A stretch of DNA of 64,000 nt from Kryptolebias marmoratus (lineage: Eukaryota; Chordata; Actinopteri; Cyprinodontiformes; Rivulidae), in contig NC_051439.1 of the NCBI RefSeq assembly GCF_001649575.2, positions 9,370,354 to 9,434,353 of the forward strand, in the 5' to 3' direction. Position numbers and translations under genes: made by a program. Each line of letters starts with the position of its first letter. Position 1 is the first letter of the stretch. Positions 53,301-59,925 of the stretch are shown piece by piece. Under the pieces are notes generated by a model. It ran no database searches. It saw nothing but the letters and a program-made list of their open reading frames with translations, and was not told where the DNA came from.

Positions 53301-54855
53301 TCAGCACTGGAAGTTAATAAAACAGCTGAAATATCAATAGCAGGAGAAATTCCTTTTCTTAATTCTTTTTTTGTTTGTTTTTTGTTTTTTTTTACAGACA
53401 AGCACACCTTGACAAGATACAGCAGCTGATACAGGTCCTCCACCTCGTCCCCCTCTGTTTTACTGTAGTTTCTGCTGGTGTCCAGGCTGGAGCCCTGGAT
53501 GGTGCGTCTATAAAGAGGCAGGTCCATGGCCTCAGCATACAGCTCTATAGCTTGGTGGCCCACCGTCTGGTACATGTAGCTGTCCAACTCATCTGTGGCA
53601 TAAGAAAACAACATGTTAGAGATCATACATGATAACAAAATGTCAGTTATGTGTTTGCAAAAAGAGATGAAGACTCAGTGAAATACAAGACAGGGGTGGA
53701 GCTAATTACAGACATTGTCACAGGCTTCACTTAGTTTAAGGCTCTATGTAAGTATTATAAATGTTGAAATGAGGTGCTATTACTTTGATATATTAACTAA
53801 TTAGTTAAAATCTGAAATATAAAACATAACATCACTTAAAAAAGTCTGATTTGGAAATTTTATCCCTGAATGCTTCAGTGGAGCTGCTTCACTGTCACCA
53901 TGTCAGAAATATAATTGCAAACTTCCTGCAATGAATGTATATAAATATACCGGAAGAATTAGCGATACTTAATTTATCTGTAGTTTTGCTTATAATGAAG
54001 AAGGCGGGGTTCCTTATGCATTTAAAGAATATATGGAGTTAATCGGACTGGACTGAAAATCAAGGTAATCTCTGTAAAGTTTGATAAAATCATGCAGCAT
54101 GTCAGAAAACTTCATTTTTTCTGCACATTTACATTCTGTTTGTTTTACACAGTTAAGAAAAGGCAAATGACAATAAAAAAGCTAAAAAGATATATATAGC
54201 AAGTTATACATTAGCCTAGTGTATAATTTAAAAAGAAATACTAATCTAAGGGAATATAATCTGAAGCACTGCCAGATATTCAGAACAGAAACATTTCCAA
54301 AAAGAATAATTGGCCATGTATTTATTAAAGAAAATGATTCAGTATATCAATTCTGTAACGTAGAAAAAATGTCTGCTGACAGAGAGCTGCTGCTGTCTGA
54401 TCCACACACTGAAGCTAACCTTTGTGGATTATAGTTAAATCACATCGGTGCATTTTTTCTCACCTTTGTTTGTAGGACGCAGGTTGGCCAGAGACACAAT
54501 CTGGTGACCAGCAGCAACACACTGCATCATGTTGTAGCAGCTGTCTTTGCCTCCACTGGATGACACCACAACAAGCACAGAGGTAAATATAAATTTAAAT
54601 CGTTAACAAGTTTGCAGTAAAATGAGCACTCAGTTGCGAAAATAAACATCCCGCTAATCTCGGTTTTAAACATCTCCAGAGCTCCTAACTACACATTCGC
54701 ACAAGTTCTGAAGTATTTCAAAATTCTAGCTTTGAAAGTGACAGATAAAATGCAACATTTCCTCTAAAATGTTCGCTTTGGAGCTTTGCTAATACAAAAC
54801 GTCAGCGACAGACGCCATAAAGCTGCGGTTACCTTATCAACGCGACAACTTTCAT
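3691..54855 (-). CDS. dph6: Diphthine--ammonia ligase, long form with two RidA-like domains (14 exons, complete)
   Basis: Whole coding span; the 14 exons are listed separately. The joined exons give 1953 nt and 650 residues, open across all 13 GT-AG junctions. Family knowledge: Dph6 uses ATP and ammonium to amidate diphthine on translation elongation factor 2 in the cytosol, the final step of diphthamide synthesis. Seen here: PP-loop SGGKDS at residues 8-13, [12 protein letters not shown] at 40-51, EGGEYE at 197-202 and HSADAFAP at 225-232, all hallmarks of the family. Residues about 249-299 form a linker. A first RidA/YjgF-like region lies at about 300-365 and a second at about 390-580, followed by a conserved tail ending CWLSL. 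Yeast Dph6 has the same arrangement; the 267-residue human reference protein stops after the catalytic part. I chose the start because it gives MKVVALISGGKDS, which matches the family N-terminus. Intron lengths in order: 277, 871, 12181, 859, 7566, 144, 81, 1770, 2352, 145, 14664, 4320 and 3982 bp. Confidence 0.96.
3810..7791 (-). other. dph6: dph6 intron 13
   Basis: The intron is 3982 bp with donor GTATGC and acceptor TTTCAG. The content is mostly AT-rich. It includes A/T runs around 5739-5751 and 5857-5880 and an imperfect AT-rich hairpin at 7421-7459 with 8-bp arms AGTAGGAT/ATCCTACT. Short open frames around 4031-4345 on both strands are unsupported. Confidence 0.7.
7792..8176 (-). CDS. 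dph6: dph6 coding exon 13 (end of second RidA-like region)
   Basis: This 385-nt exon encodes residues 484-612. [20 protein letters not shown] (494-513) is the last strand pair of the second RidA-like region. Aligned by eye on the LP of RidA, the invariant arginine position is leucine here. A less familiar C-terminal segment follows, with [11 protein letters not shown] and [15 protein letters not shown]. The acceptor is GTTGCAG|AAC and the donor the strong TTCAAG|GTATGC (phase 1). Reading past the donor would add 28 residues and a stop at 7706-7708. Confidence 0.94.
8177..12496 (-). other. dph6: dph6 intron 12
   Basis: The intron is 4320 bp with donor GTCAGC and acceptor TTGCAG. It contains a short (AT)n at 9059-9074, a long (AT)n at 10953-11007, and a less AT-rich stretch at about 9700-10300 with short non-homologous open frames. 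No nested gene is supported. Confidence 0.7.
10953..11007. repeat. (AT)n microsatellite
   Basis: About 27 uninterrupted AT units. Likely polymorphic in length. Confidence 0.95.
12497..12745 (-). CDS. dph6: dph6 coding exon 12 (second RidA-like region)
   Basis: This 249-nt exon encodes exactly 83 codons (residues 401-483). [17 protein letters not shown] corresponds to the RidA SGQI(P/G)L strand, and [20 protein letters not shown] to the long helix. The acceptor is TTCCAG|GTA and the donor GAAG|GTCAGC (both phase 0). A 14.7-kb intron, the largest in the gene, separates it from exon 11. Confidence 0.95.
14161..14420. promoter_or_regulatory. Candidate enhancer with two perfect POU octamers
   Basis: Balanced-composition island in intron 11. 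The octamer ATGCAAAT occurs exactly at 14331-14338 and again at 14382-14389. Between them lies ATGCTTATGATATGC, also POU-like. Conservation was not tested. Confidence 0.35.
14921..15330. promoter_or_regulatory. Candidate conserved non-coding element
   Basis: This intron 11 island has a texture unlike the surrounding AT-rich DNA. It contains TTGTCAATTGGC (15043-15054), a similar TTGTCAATTTG near 15206, and a TTCATAAAG CDX/posterior-HOX-like site near 15182. The call rests on texture and motifs only. Confidence 0.28.
15921..16250. repeat. Dispersed degenerate repeat, copy A
   Basis: Three blocks match the second copy at 62433-62868 in the same order and orientation. The first is around CAATTAATATGTTA (15951-15964), the second around GCCAAGACCAAAG (16033-16069), and the third (16195-16250) includes an exact shared 15-mer GTAAGATATTGATTG at 16231-16245. 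A perfect 13-bp inverted repeat, GCCAAGACCAAAG (16057-16069) and CTTTGGTCTTGGC (16156-16168), lies inside. The family is unknown to me. Confidence 0.6.
16621..16890. promoter_or_regulatory. Candidate conserved non-coding element
   Basis: Balanced-composition island in intron 11 with an octamer-like ATGCTAAT at 16850-16857 and no open frame. Support is texture and motif only. Confidence 0.25.
20838..20873. repeat. GT-rich microsatellite
   Basis: Interrupted (GT)n run in intron 11, with the array broken by TCAAC near its middle. Confidence 0.8.
21953..21971. repeat. Short (CAG)n run
   Basis: Six GCA units within a locally GC-rich island (about 21780-22100) in intron 11. Open frames here on both strands have a hydrophobic or Ser-rich run caused by the repeat and no recognised homology. 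Confidence 0.8.
22961..23540. promoter_or_regulatory. Candidate conserved non-coding element with paired TTTATGA sites
   Basis: Long intron 11 island. TTTATGA, a CDX/posterior-HOX-type site, occurs at 23290-23296 and 23310-23316, exactly 20 bp apart. Other TTTATTA, TTAATAG and CTAATTAATC homeodomain cores are present. The motif density and structured texture suggest a developmental enhancer; not verified. Confidence 0.35.
24031..24380. promoter_or_regulatory. Candidate conserved non-coding element
   Basis: Intron 11 island with a perfect POU octamer ATGCAAAT at 24151-24158 and a MEIS-type TGACTGTCA near 24198. No plausible coding frame. Confidence 0.3.
26031..26290. promoter_or_regulatory. 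Candidate conserved non-coding element
   Basis: Balanced-composition island in intron 11 with the SOX-like GAACAATAATGAG at 26118-26130. The long opposite-strand open frame (26100-26570) has no recognisable protein family and no matching splice phase. Confidence 0.25.
26950..27035. repeat. Short repeat, copy 1 of a direct pair
   Basis: Matches 29295-29380 around the shared core AGCTGTGTGAAAGCTGC, then GATGTCTG, and later TTCTTTGTTCCTGACTTT against AGTTTCTTGACTTTTAAG. The two copies flank exons 10 and 11 in the same orientation. The family is not identified. Confidence 0.55.
27410..27584 (-). CDS. dph6: dph6 coding exon 11 (end of first, start of second RidA-like region)
   Basis: This 175-nt exon encodes residues 342-400. 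It begins [20 protein letters not shown], the terminal strands of the first RidA-like region. It ends [14 protein letters not shown], where GPYSQA is the classic N-terminal RidA motif opening the second region. The acceptor is CGCAG|GGT and the donor CAGG|GTAAGG (phase 0). Confidence 0.96.
27730..27859 (-). CDS. dph6: dph6 coding exon 10 (first RidA-like region)
   Basis: This 130-nt exon encodes residues 299-342: [19 protein letters not shown], then NAVYKKHF and NPPAR. The pattern of a strand followed by a helix and a PAR motif is typical of the YjgF/YER057c/UK114 (RidA) fold. The acceptor is CTCCAG|ATG and the donor CCAG|GTAAAG (phase 2). The codon for Arg342, matching the invariant substrate-binding arginine of RidA, is split between exons 10 and 11. 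Confidence 0.95.
29295..29380. repeat. Short repeat, copy 2 of a direct pair
   Basis: Same core as 26950-27035: AGCTGTGTGAAAGCTGC then GATGTCTG, with further weaker matches downstream. Located in intron 9. Confidence 0.55.
29494..29885. repeat. Degenerate ATGT-rich tandem array
   Basis: About 390 bp of variants of a roughly 10-base unit such as TATCATGTAT or TGTGTCATGT. Three overlapping plus-strand open frames here show repeated Cys, His, Tyr and Ile patterns that only reflect the repeat. Confidence 0.85.
30212..30362 (-). CDS. dph6: dph6 coding exon 9 (linker)
   Basis: This 151-nt exon encodes residues 249-299, the hydrophilic link between the amidase and the RidA-like part. It is acidic in the middle ([13 protein letters not shown]) and has cysteines at 260, 262, 290 and 294. 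I see no known domain. The acceptor is TTGCAG|GAT and the donor CACG|GTGAGA (phase 1). It is accepted because frame and phase join exon 8 to exon 10 exactly; sequence conservation here is expected to be low. Confidence 0.85.
30363..32132 (-). other. dph6: dph6 intron 8
   Basis: The intron is 1770 bp with donor GTGAGT and acceptor TTGCAG. It contains a candidate regulatory island at 30781-30990 and a C-rich stretch at about 31000-31190. No gene is supported. Confidence 0.7.
30781..30990. promoter_or_regulatory. Candidate conserved non-coding element
   Basis: Intron 8 stretch with TGATAATCAAATTAATTATA around 30902-30921 and AGCATTAATGG near 30965, typical homeodomain-rich enhancer texture. Conservation was not tested. 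Confidence 0.28.
32133..32226 (-). CDS. dph6: dph6 coding exon 8 (end of catalytic domain)
   Basis: This 94-nt exon encodes residues 217-248, with [16 protein letters not shown] close to the human [16 protein letters not shown]. The acceptor is GGGCAG|TGA and the donor CAGC|GTGAGT (phase 0). The short human reference protein ends about 20 residues beyond this point; here the frame continues into exon 9. Confidence 0.96.
32308..32402 (-). CDS. dph6: dph6 coding exon 7 (EGGEYE catalytic motif)
   Basis: This 95-nt exon encodes residues 186-217: [19 protein letters not shown] then [12 protein letters not shown]. The [12 protein letters not shown] signature (196-207) is the most conserved part of the Dph6/ATP_bind_4 family and belongs to the active site. 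The donor is TTAT|GTGAGT (phase 2). The acceptor lies in a GAGCAG tandem, so a one-codon-longer form starting with Gln is possible. Confidence 0.95.
32547..32608 (-). CDS. dph6: dph6 coding exon 6
   Basis: This 62-nt exon encodes residues 165-185: [20 protein letters not shown] then Q, matching human GLDPDKHLGKTLDQMEPYL. The acceptor is TGCCAG|GCC and the donor is the rather weak ACAG|GTCATA (phase 0). It is the first of three closely packed exons (6-8) within 476 bp. Confidence 0.94.
33941..34440. promoter_or_regulatory. Candidate conserved non-coding element
   Basis: Intron 5 island beginning with TTTAATTAGATGAATAAAG then TTAATCAT (33963-33989), a tight cluster of homeodomain cores. A balanced stretch without a plausible coding frame follows. 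Confidence 0.33.
38255..38380. repeat. (GATA)n microsatellite with GACA variants
   Basis: About 126 bp: GACA/GATA alternation at the left end, then pure GATA units. The minus-strand open frame across it (repeating LSIY) is a repeat artefact. Confidence 0.95.
40175..40293 (-). CDS. dph6: dph6 coding exon 5
   Basis: This 119-nt exon encodes residues 125-165, including the family segment [13 protein letters not shown], then [19 protein letters not shown]. The acceptor is CGATAG|GTG and the donor TTTG|GTTAGT (phase 1). The last base begins Gly165, which exon 6 completes. Confidence 0.96.
40294..41152 (-). other. dph6: dph6 intron 4
   Basis: The intron is 859 bp with donor GTAAGT and acceptor GATAG. 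It is AT-rich with A-runs at 40800-40915, and nothing else is recognised. Confidence 0.75.
41153..41226 (-). CDS. dph6: dph6 coding exon 4
   Basis: This 74-nt exon encodes residues 101-125, reading [18 protein letters not shown] then RIRVEN. The [10 protein letters not shown] motif is almost invariant among animal Dph6 proteins. The acceptor is TTACAG|GAA and the donor AATGT|GTAAGTC, close to consensus (phase 2). A 12.2-kb intron separates it from exon 3. Confidence 0.96.
41353..41376. repeat. Perfect 10-bp hairpin
   Basis: ATGGTATTGT and ACAATACCAT flank the four-base loop ATGA. It lies in intron 3, on the far side of the exon 4 acceptor. No function is assigned. Confidence 0.8.
41991..42230. 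promoter_or_regulatory. Candidate conserved non-coding element
   Basis: Intron 3 island with TTCATTAGAAC, GCTGTAATTAGAATG, ATTATCAATTT and CTGATAAAC motifs and no coding frame. Support is texture and motif only. Confidence 0.3.
43561..44160. promoter_or_regulatory. Candidate conserved non-coding element
   Basis: Intron 3 island of balanced composition with AGTCATTAAC, CTAATTGTCAAATTCATTA and AGTTATTAAG cores between about 43977 and 44080. Of all the islands this looks most like an ancient vertebrate non-coding element, but no alignment was possible. Confidence 0.38.
44341..45130. promoter_or_regulatory. Candidate conserved non-coding elements
   Basis: Two neighbouring intron 3 islands (about 44341-44640 and 44870-45130). 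GTCAAATTCATTAA near 44388 repeats a word found in the island at 43561-44160. ATTTAAAATTCAATATTC and CTCATTAATGC are also present. Not tested for conservation. Confidence 0.28.
53408..53592 (-). CDS. dph6: dph6 coding exon 3
   Basis: This 185-nt exon encodes residues 39-100, beginning [13 protein letters not shown] and containing LPLYRRTI and [11 protein letters not shown], all highly typical of Dph6. The acceptor is CCACAG|ATG and the donor CAAG|GTGTGC (phase 0). Upstream in-frame ATGs in the intron make the open frame look longer than the exon, but they lie before the acceptor. Confidence 0.97.
53593..54463 (-). other. dph6: dph6 intron 2
   Basis: The intron is 871 bp with donor GTGAGA and acceptor CCACAG. 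AT-rich, with no other recognised feature. Confidence 0.75.
54464..54555 (-). CDS. dph6: dph6 coding exon 2 (ATP-binding PP-loop)
   Basis: This 92-nt exon completes Ser8 and encodes residues 9-38: GGKDS, then CYNMMQC, then [11 protein letters not shown]. With Ser8 it forms the SGGKDS pyrophosphatase loop that binds ATP phosphates. The acceptor is TCCAG|TGG and the donor AAAG|GTGAGA (phase 1). The exon ends with the first base of Asp39. Confidence 0.96.
54833..54855 (-). CDS. dph6: dph6 coding exon 1 (residues 1-8, start codon)
   Basis: The 23 coding nt read MKVVALI plus two bases of Ser8. The ATG at 54855-54853 is followed by the donor AAG|GTAACC at 54832 (phase 2). The hydrophobic start running directly into the PP-loop matches the human MRVAALISGG start, which fixes the initiation codon. 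The preceding bases, AGAGG, give no strong Kozak context. Confidence 0.93.
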
Positions 54856-55000
54856 CCTCTTATATTTTGTTTAGGAGTCTACTGGAACAAAAATATTGAC
54901 TAAACGGTAGGAAGTGTGATAACTTCGCTTAGCAACCGGTGGATGTACACAACAACATGTGAGAGAAAGTCTTCCGGGTGCCGGAAGGACCCTGCTTGCA
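54856..55000 (-). promoter_or_regulatory. dph6 5' UTR and proximal promoter with ETS sites
   Basis: Just upstream of the dph6 start codon, CTTCCGGG (54971-54978) and CCGGAAGG (54981-54988) form an inverted pair of ETS/GABPA-type sites two bases apart. A further GGAAGTG lies at 54910-54916. TAGCAACCG at 54930-54938 resembles an RFX X-box half-site. There is no TATA box at the expected place, as usual for a housekeeping gene. The transcription start site is not determined. Confidence 0.5.
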
Positions 55001-57960
55001 ATATAAGATGCCCTTTAATATGCCTGATAGAAAATCCGATCCACTTCGGTTTTATTGAATCCAGTCGCACACTTTGCTTAGCACTCAAGCTGTTTTTCAA
55101 TGCAACATTAATAAAGCAGCATATTATATTATTTTTAAAATTGTAAAATAATTTTTAAAATTTATATTATGTGCATGGGCATTGTATTGTTCTGCACATA
55201 AAATACTGAAACGTGTGAAATAATAATAATAGCAAAACAGTAATAAAGTAAATGAATAAAAGTAATAATGGTAAATAAAAACCAAATAAAAATAAAGCGA
55301 AATAAATTTAAATCTGCATGTGTCAAAGTTACATTTACAGGAAAGGCTGGGCCATGTGTGCTCATAGAAATTTTAATTAGCTAATAAAAGATCTTTTGAC
55401 ATATTGCATTTTAATTAAATTGTGCAAATAAATAATCAGATACTGTGTAAAACTTTGTTGTTCTGACTTGCTTTACATGTTATCTATTCAAACATAAAAC
55501 GTTTATTTTTTGGTTTGTTTTGATTCACGTATGTGACATGTCTTGTACAAAACAAAGTTTCAAAAACTCACTTTATCTGAGGTAAAGATTGTTTACTGTT
55601 TTACACCATTACTAATGCCTACTGTACTTTTTTGTTTTAGGACTCTAAAGAGGACAAAAAGTCCATGCGCTGGTATTCACACATACACACACACACAGGT
55701 TGTGCGTTTCCTCTGAGGGAGCCCTATTTTGCTCAGAGGAAAGCCTTTGATGCTCCTTTTGCTCTCTGTTGTTGTGCCAGAGCGGAATAATTGCACTGCT
55801 TTTGTGTGCTTCCCTCACCTTCTACCCCTAAGCAGGCCAAAGGCAACTGATTCTGTCTGAGAGTACAAAATTGAGAAAGACGTTGTTTCATCCCATCACT
55901 TTTAACTAGATTCTCTTTTTTGTTTTTGTTTTGTTACTCTTTTGTTTTTTTTCCTCATTCAGAATAATTGGAAAAACATACAACCTCCAGATGAGCATCA
56001 TTTGAAATGTGATACAGGAGGCATAAACTGAATAAAGTGATACTTATATCATGAGGATATGGTCTTGGTAGTTTGAAAAATGTGATTTATTGTTCCTGAT
56101 TTGTATTTTATTTTAATTGTCAGTGCAGCACAAACGTAAGTATAAATTTATTCTTTATTCTTTGTGTTTTACATACTTGTGTTAAAATTTATTTTTTAAA
56201 ATCAACAGCTTACAATAACATTTTCCTGCTTTATTTACTACAGTTAAAATTAAATTTCTAGGTTCTATTTTTTTAGTTACTCATACAATACAATACTGGA
56301 ACTGAAATAGCCTGTCATAACAGCAACTGCAAATAAATTTCTAATATTAGTGTATCACCATTACTGAAAATGAGTGATTGAGTTTTTCAAATGTTTTTTG
56401 ACATGTTTGGTTGAAAAATGATTCCATCCTGGGAAAATACATCCCCCTAAGTCTGATTGTCCTTCAGATTTGTAAACTCATCAATATATCACCAATGTCT
56501 CCCATTTTTTGACTTATATTTTATATAACAGCCTGTGTCCCACAGGTAATTTCCATTAAAGCCCTAGCCTAATGCTTATGACTAATGCAAATTGTGTCAC
56601 TTATCGCTTTTAATTTATATAGTTTATTACCCAGACAAATAAAGAGGTGTGTTGTTCACGTTTTATTTGTGGCAGCATTTTGCTGACATATAGGAACGTT
56701 TTATGCCCATACTGTTTGTGCGACGGGGATAAAAAGTGTTGATGGATAGCCCAACTGAGACACAGCCAATGGACGTGAATATGAGGCGCATAAATATGAA
56801 AGCAAGGCAGCAGGAATCAAATGACACCCTTGGCCTTTCCTTAAAGGAGCATGTGCATATGACAGGTGATTTACACGGACACACAAGCTAATTTTTGCTG
56901 CACAAGGACACAAAAACTTTAGGTGTAATGAGAAACTAAGGCCTCAAATCACAGGACAATAAATTGAGTGTCAGAACAGGCTAGCCAAGGTTGCAGGCTG
57001 AGTGGCCAGAATACAAACTCACTTACGCAGTTGTAGTCCTTTCAACAAAATGACAAAGCAGGTACATGCTTCCCAATAACATGGTGCAACATGCACACTG
57101 TTTCCTAAACCCAAAGACACTAAGTATTTGCAATGAAATCTCTAATAATGTATCCAATGTAGAGACGTAATTGTTTCGAAAGAATAAATTTGTGCCTGAT
57201 CTGCCCCAGAGATTGTTGCCAGATTTGTCCATTGTTTTGGGCTAGATTTAGTCCATATTAGGCTGAAGATTGTTCAGTTTAGTTGCATTAGGGCTCACTA
57301 TAAATCTAGTGTGGTGAGCTGATTTCTTCCTTAAAACATGTCTCGTTTAGTTTTTCCCATTAGTCTGAAGACAATGTAGTCTGGGCAATTCTTGGAAAAT
57401 GTTTGAATTGTACAAGGCCCAAATAGTTTCTTTAGGCTTGCCAGATTTGAGCCTTTTTGACGACTTGAGTCTCATTCAACAATGTTTAAGTAATTGTTCC
57501 CAGTGAGAACTTTACACTACAAGTCAAGCCAATTCACAACTTCTCTTCTGATTTATGACAGACCTAAATCAGATTGGGCCTGCTTTTTAAAATGTATGTT
57601 TTCAATAAGCCAGAAATGTAAAGCAGCTGACATAAAAGAGGTGGAAACAAATAAGCCTGAGCATCTAGTTCTCCAGCTATAACAAGTTTTTTTTTAGACT
57701 TTTCATTGTGAATTATCAGCTATCAAAAGGTCACATACAAGAACTTATTCCCTTGTTTATTATGTAAAGGGAAAAAATAGAAAGCTCATGTTAATTATAG
57801 ATGATGCTAAATGAGCACTGATGATACCCAAATGTTTTGTTGAAGGAGTGATAAATTTGTACTCAAGTGAGTGATAGCTGAAAGCATCCCTGTGTATTCT
57901 TAACTCTACTCCACTCCACTGGTGTTTTCCTCCATCAGGGGCTCATTTTCCAAAGAACTA

Positions 57961-58210
57961 TCAGCATAATGATACCTCTTTAGGGCCCAACCACATCCAA
58001 ATCAGTTAGTAAACAACCCAAACGGGGATCTGTACACATTTTTACAGACAATTAACTGTTATCATGAGGGCCCAAATGGATTAGTAGGCTCATTAATGTT
58101 TGAGGCTAATCGGTCCTTGATTGCAAATGCGAGAGAATGTGAAATAAAGTCGGGGTCTGATCCAAATTGTGTTTGATTATGACACCATCTTTAACAACCT
58201 CAGTCTGCAA
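57961..58210. promoter_or_regulatory. Candidate conserved non-coding element upstream of dph6
   Basis: Island with GACAATTAACTGTTATCATG, TGGATTAGTAGGCTCATTAATG and GATTGCAAATGCG between about 58049 and 58129. The dense homeodomain and octamer-like motifs and even composition suggest a developmental enhancer; conservation was not tested. Confidence 0.37.
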
Positions 58211-59900
58211 ACAGTACCTGAAGAGCTTTTTTTTCCCCTCTTTATATTACTAAATGAAAATCTGGCTTTTACCCCTGTTCCAACTGGCCTCTACACAACA
58301 GAAAAGCATTAGAATGAATAAAAATGTTTTGCTTTGCAAGCTGCTGCTATTTTGTGAAAGCCATGAGATCATTTACTGATAGTTGAACTATTGTTTGGTA
58401 TTCAAAATATCTTTCCTTACAGAAAAGCTGTTGTAATGTGATGTTGAGAAAGTGGTGCTTTTATTTCTTTTTTTATGTGAGTTTAGGCTTAATATATTTG
58501 GTAGCTTTTATGTTAAAAGCTCCAGCCAATTTCTGTAAAGCAACAATGCTAACCGAATGTACCTCAGTGCAGCCCCCAAAAAGTTTTAAATGTTTTACAA
58601 CTCAAACTTACAAATGAAAGCATAAATTAAAATGTATAATATATCAGTAAAACAATAGCACTTATATGGACCCTTGAACAAATTGTTAGCTTGAACTATT
58701 TCTTGATATTTGTTATCTGTTAATAGTTATTTAGTTGTAGTAATACATAATATGAAAAACAGGAGAAGGCTAAAAATCAACTGAACTATTGCACAAAAAT
58801 TGCAGAATTGGGTGGTAAAGCAAGAAACAAGCAAGTAAATATCACATGTGAAAAGATGGCAAATACAGGATCAAAAAGCATCCTTGAACTGTTAAACCTC
58901 TACATTCGATTATTATTTATCCCCCCTTTTATAAACTTATAAAGCACATTTTTTTCAAATGTGATGGAAAAAATTTCAGTACTAACCAAGACCTTCAAAA
59001 TAAATAATAAAAAAATCTCAACTTTCTGATTCATTTAACACAGCAGAAAGGAGAACTTTCCAACAACAAAACTTCTCGACTATCCGCAAAGTACAAATGT
59101 ATTTTCCTGTGTGATCCTCCTTGATTTCAAATCTTCCTGCCCTGCTTTAGGCATCTTAGAATCACATCATGGCTTTTGTGGTTGAGGCTTGTGAAGCTCC
59201 AGCCAAAAGGATGTGGTCCATTACGGCATGCCACTATTTTATTAATTATCAAGCAGCCAAAGAAAACTGTGTGCACTGCGTTCACCTGGCCCTGCTGTAT
59301 AATGCTTTAAAACCCCAAACCATTGGTCATATAGGTTTCTTGTTGCATCCAAGTTCAATATTAAATATATACTTAAAACACATGTCTGCCTGTCTACAAG
59401 CCCTAACATATTACACAAAATCTTCAGTAAGAAAAGAAAATATTATAAAAAACGCATCAAAGAATACATCCTAGCCTCATATTTCTGTGACTAGAAAACA
59501 CAGAGAAACCCATTACAGCAGCAAGTGTTGGTGAAATAGTTTATAATCTGCAAATTGTCTGGTGGGCTTCTGTAATTAGCTTGTCTGCTCTCTGATATAC
59601 AATCCCCGGACAGTTTCCCTTTCAGCCGACAAACACAATCCTAATCCAGGAAATAGCCTGCAATCAGAATATTGAAGTTGACATCAGAGGTAGCCACAGA
59701 GGCGATTCCCACACACCCCTCCCAAAGCTTCAAAGATCTTCCTGGGCCTGTTATGGGTTTCCCTCGTGATGAAGTGTGACACTCCACAAACACAAAAGCC
59801 CCAGCCATCTCGTGGGTCTGCTTTGCTTTTCTTGGATCCCTCCAGTTCGACCAATGCCAAGTCAACTTGGCGGTTGTCAGAATGGGCCCCATATCTCTGA

Positions 59901-59925
59901 AGAGAGAGAGAGTGTGTGTGTGTGG
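59901..59925. repeat. Short GA/GT microsatellite
   Basis: An (AG)n run passes directly into a (TG)n run. Confidence 0.8.

Larger units (their letters stand above)
41227..53407 (-). other. dph6: dph6 intron 3
   Basis: The intron is 12181 bp with donor GTGTGC and acceptor TTACAG. It holds a perfect hairpin at 41353-41376, several candidate regulatory islands (41991-42230, 43561-44160 and 44341-45130), short GT/CA runs (about 41883-41896 and 42344-42357) and A- or T-rich runs. No nested gene is supported. Confidence 0.7.

Noticed and set aside
53165..53407. Extension of the exon 3 open frame past LVK
   Set aside because: A GT donor follows AAG, the next residues are lysine-rich intron translation, and exon 4 continues the family sequence exactly.
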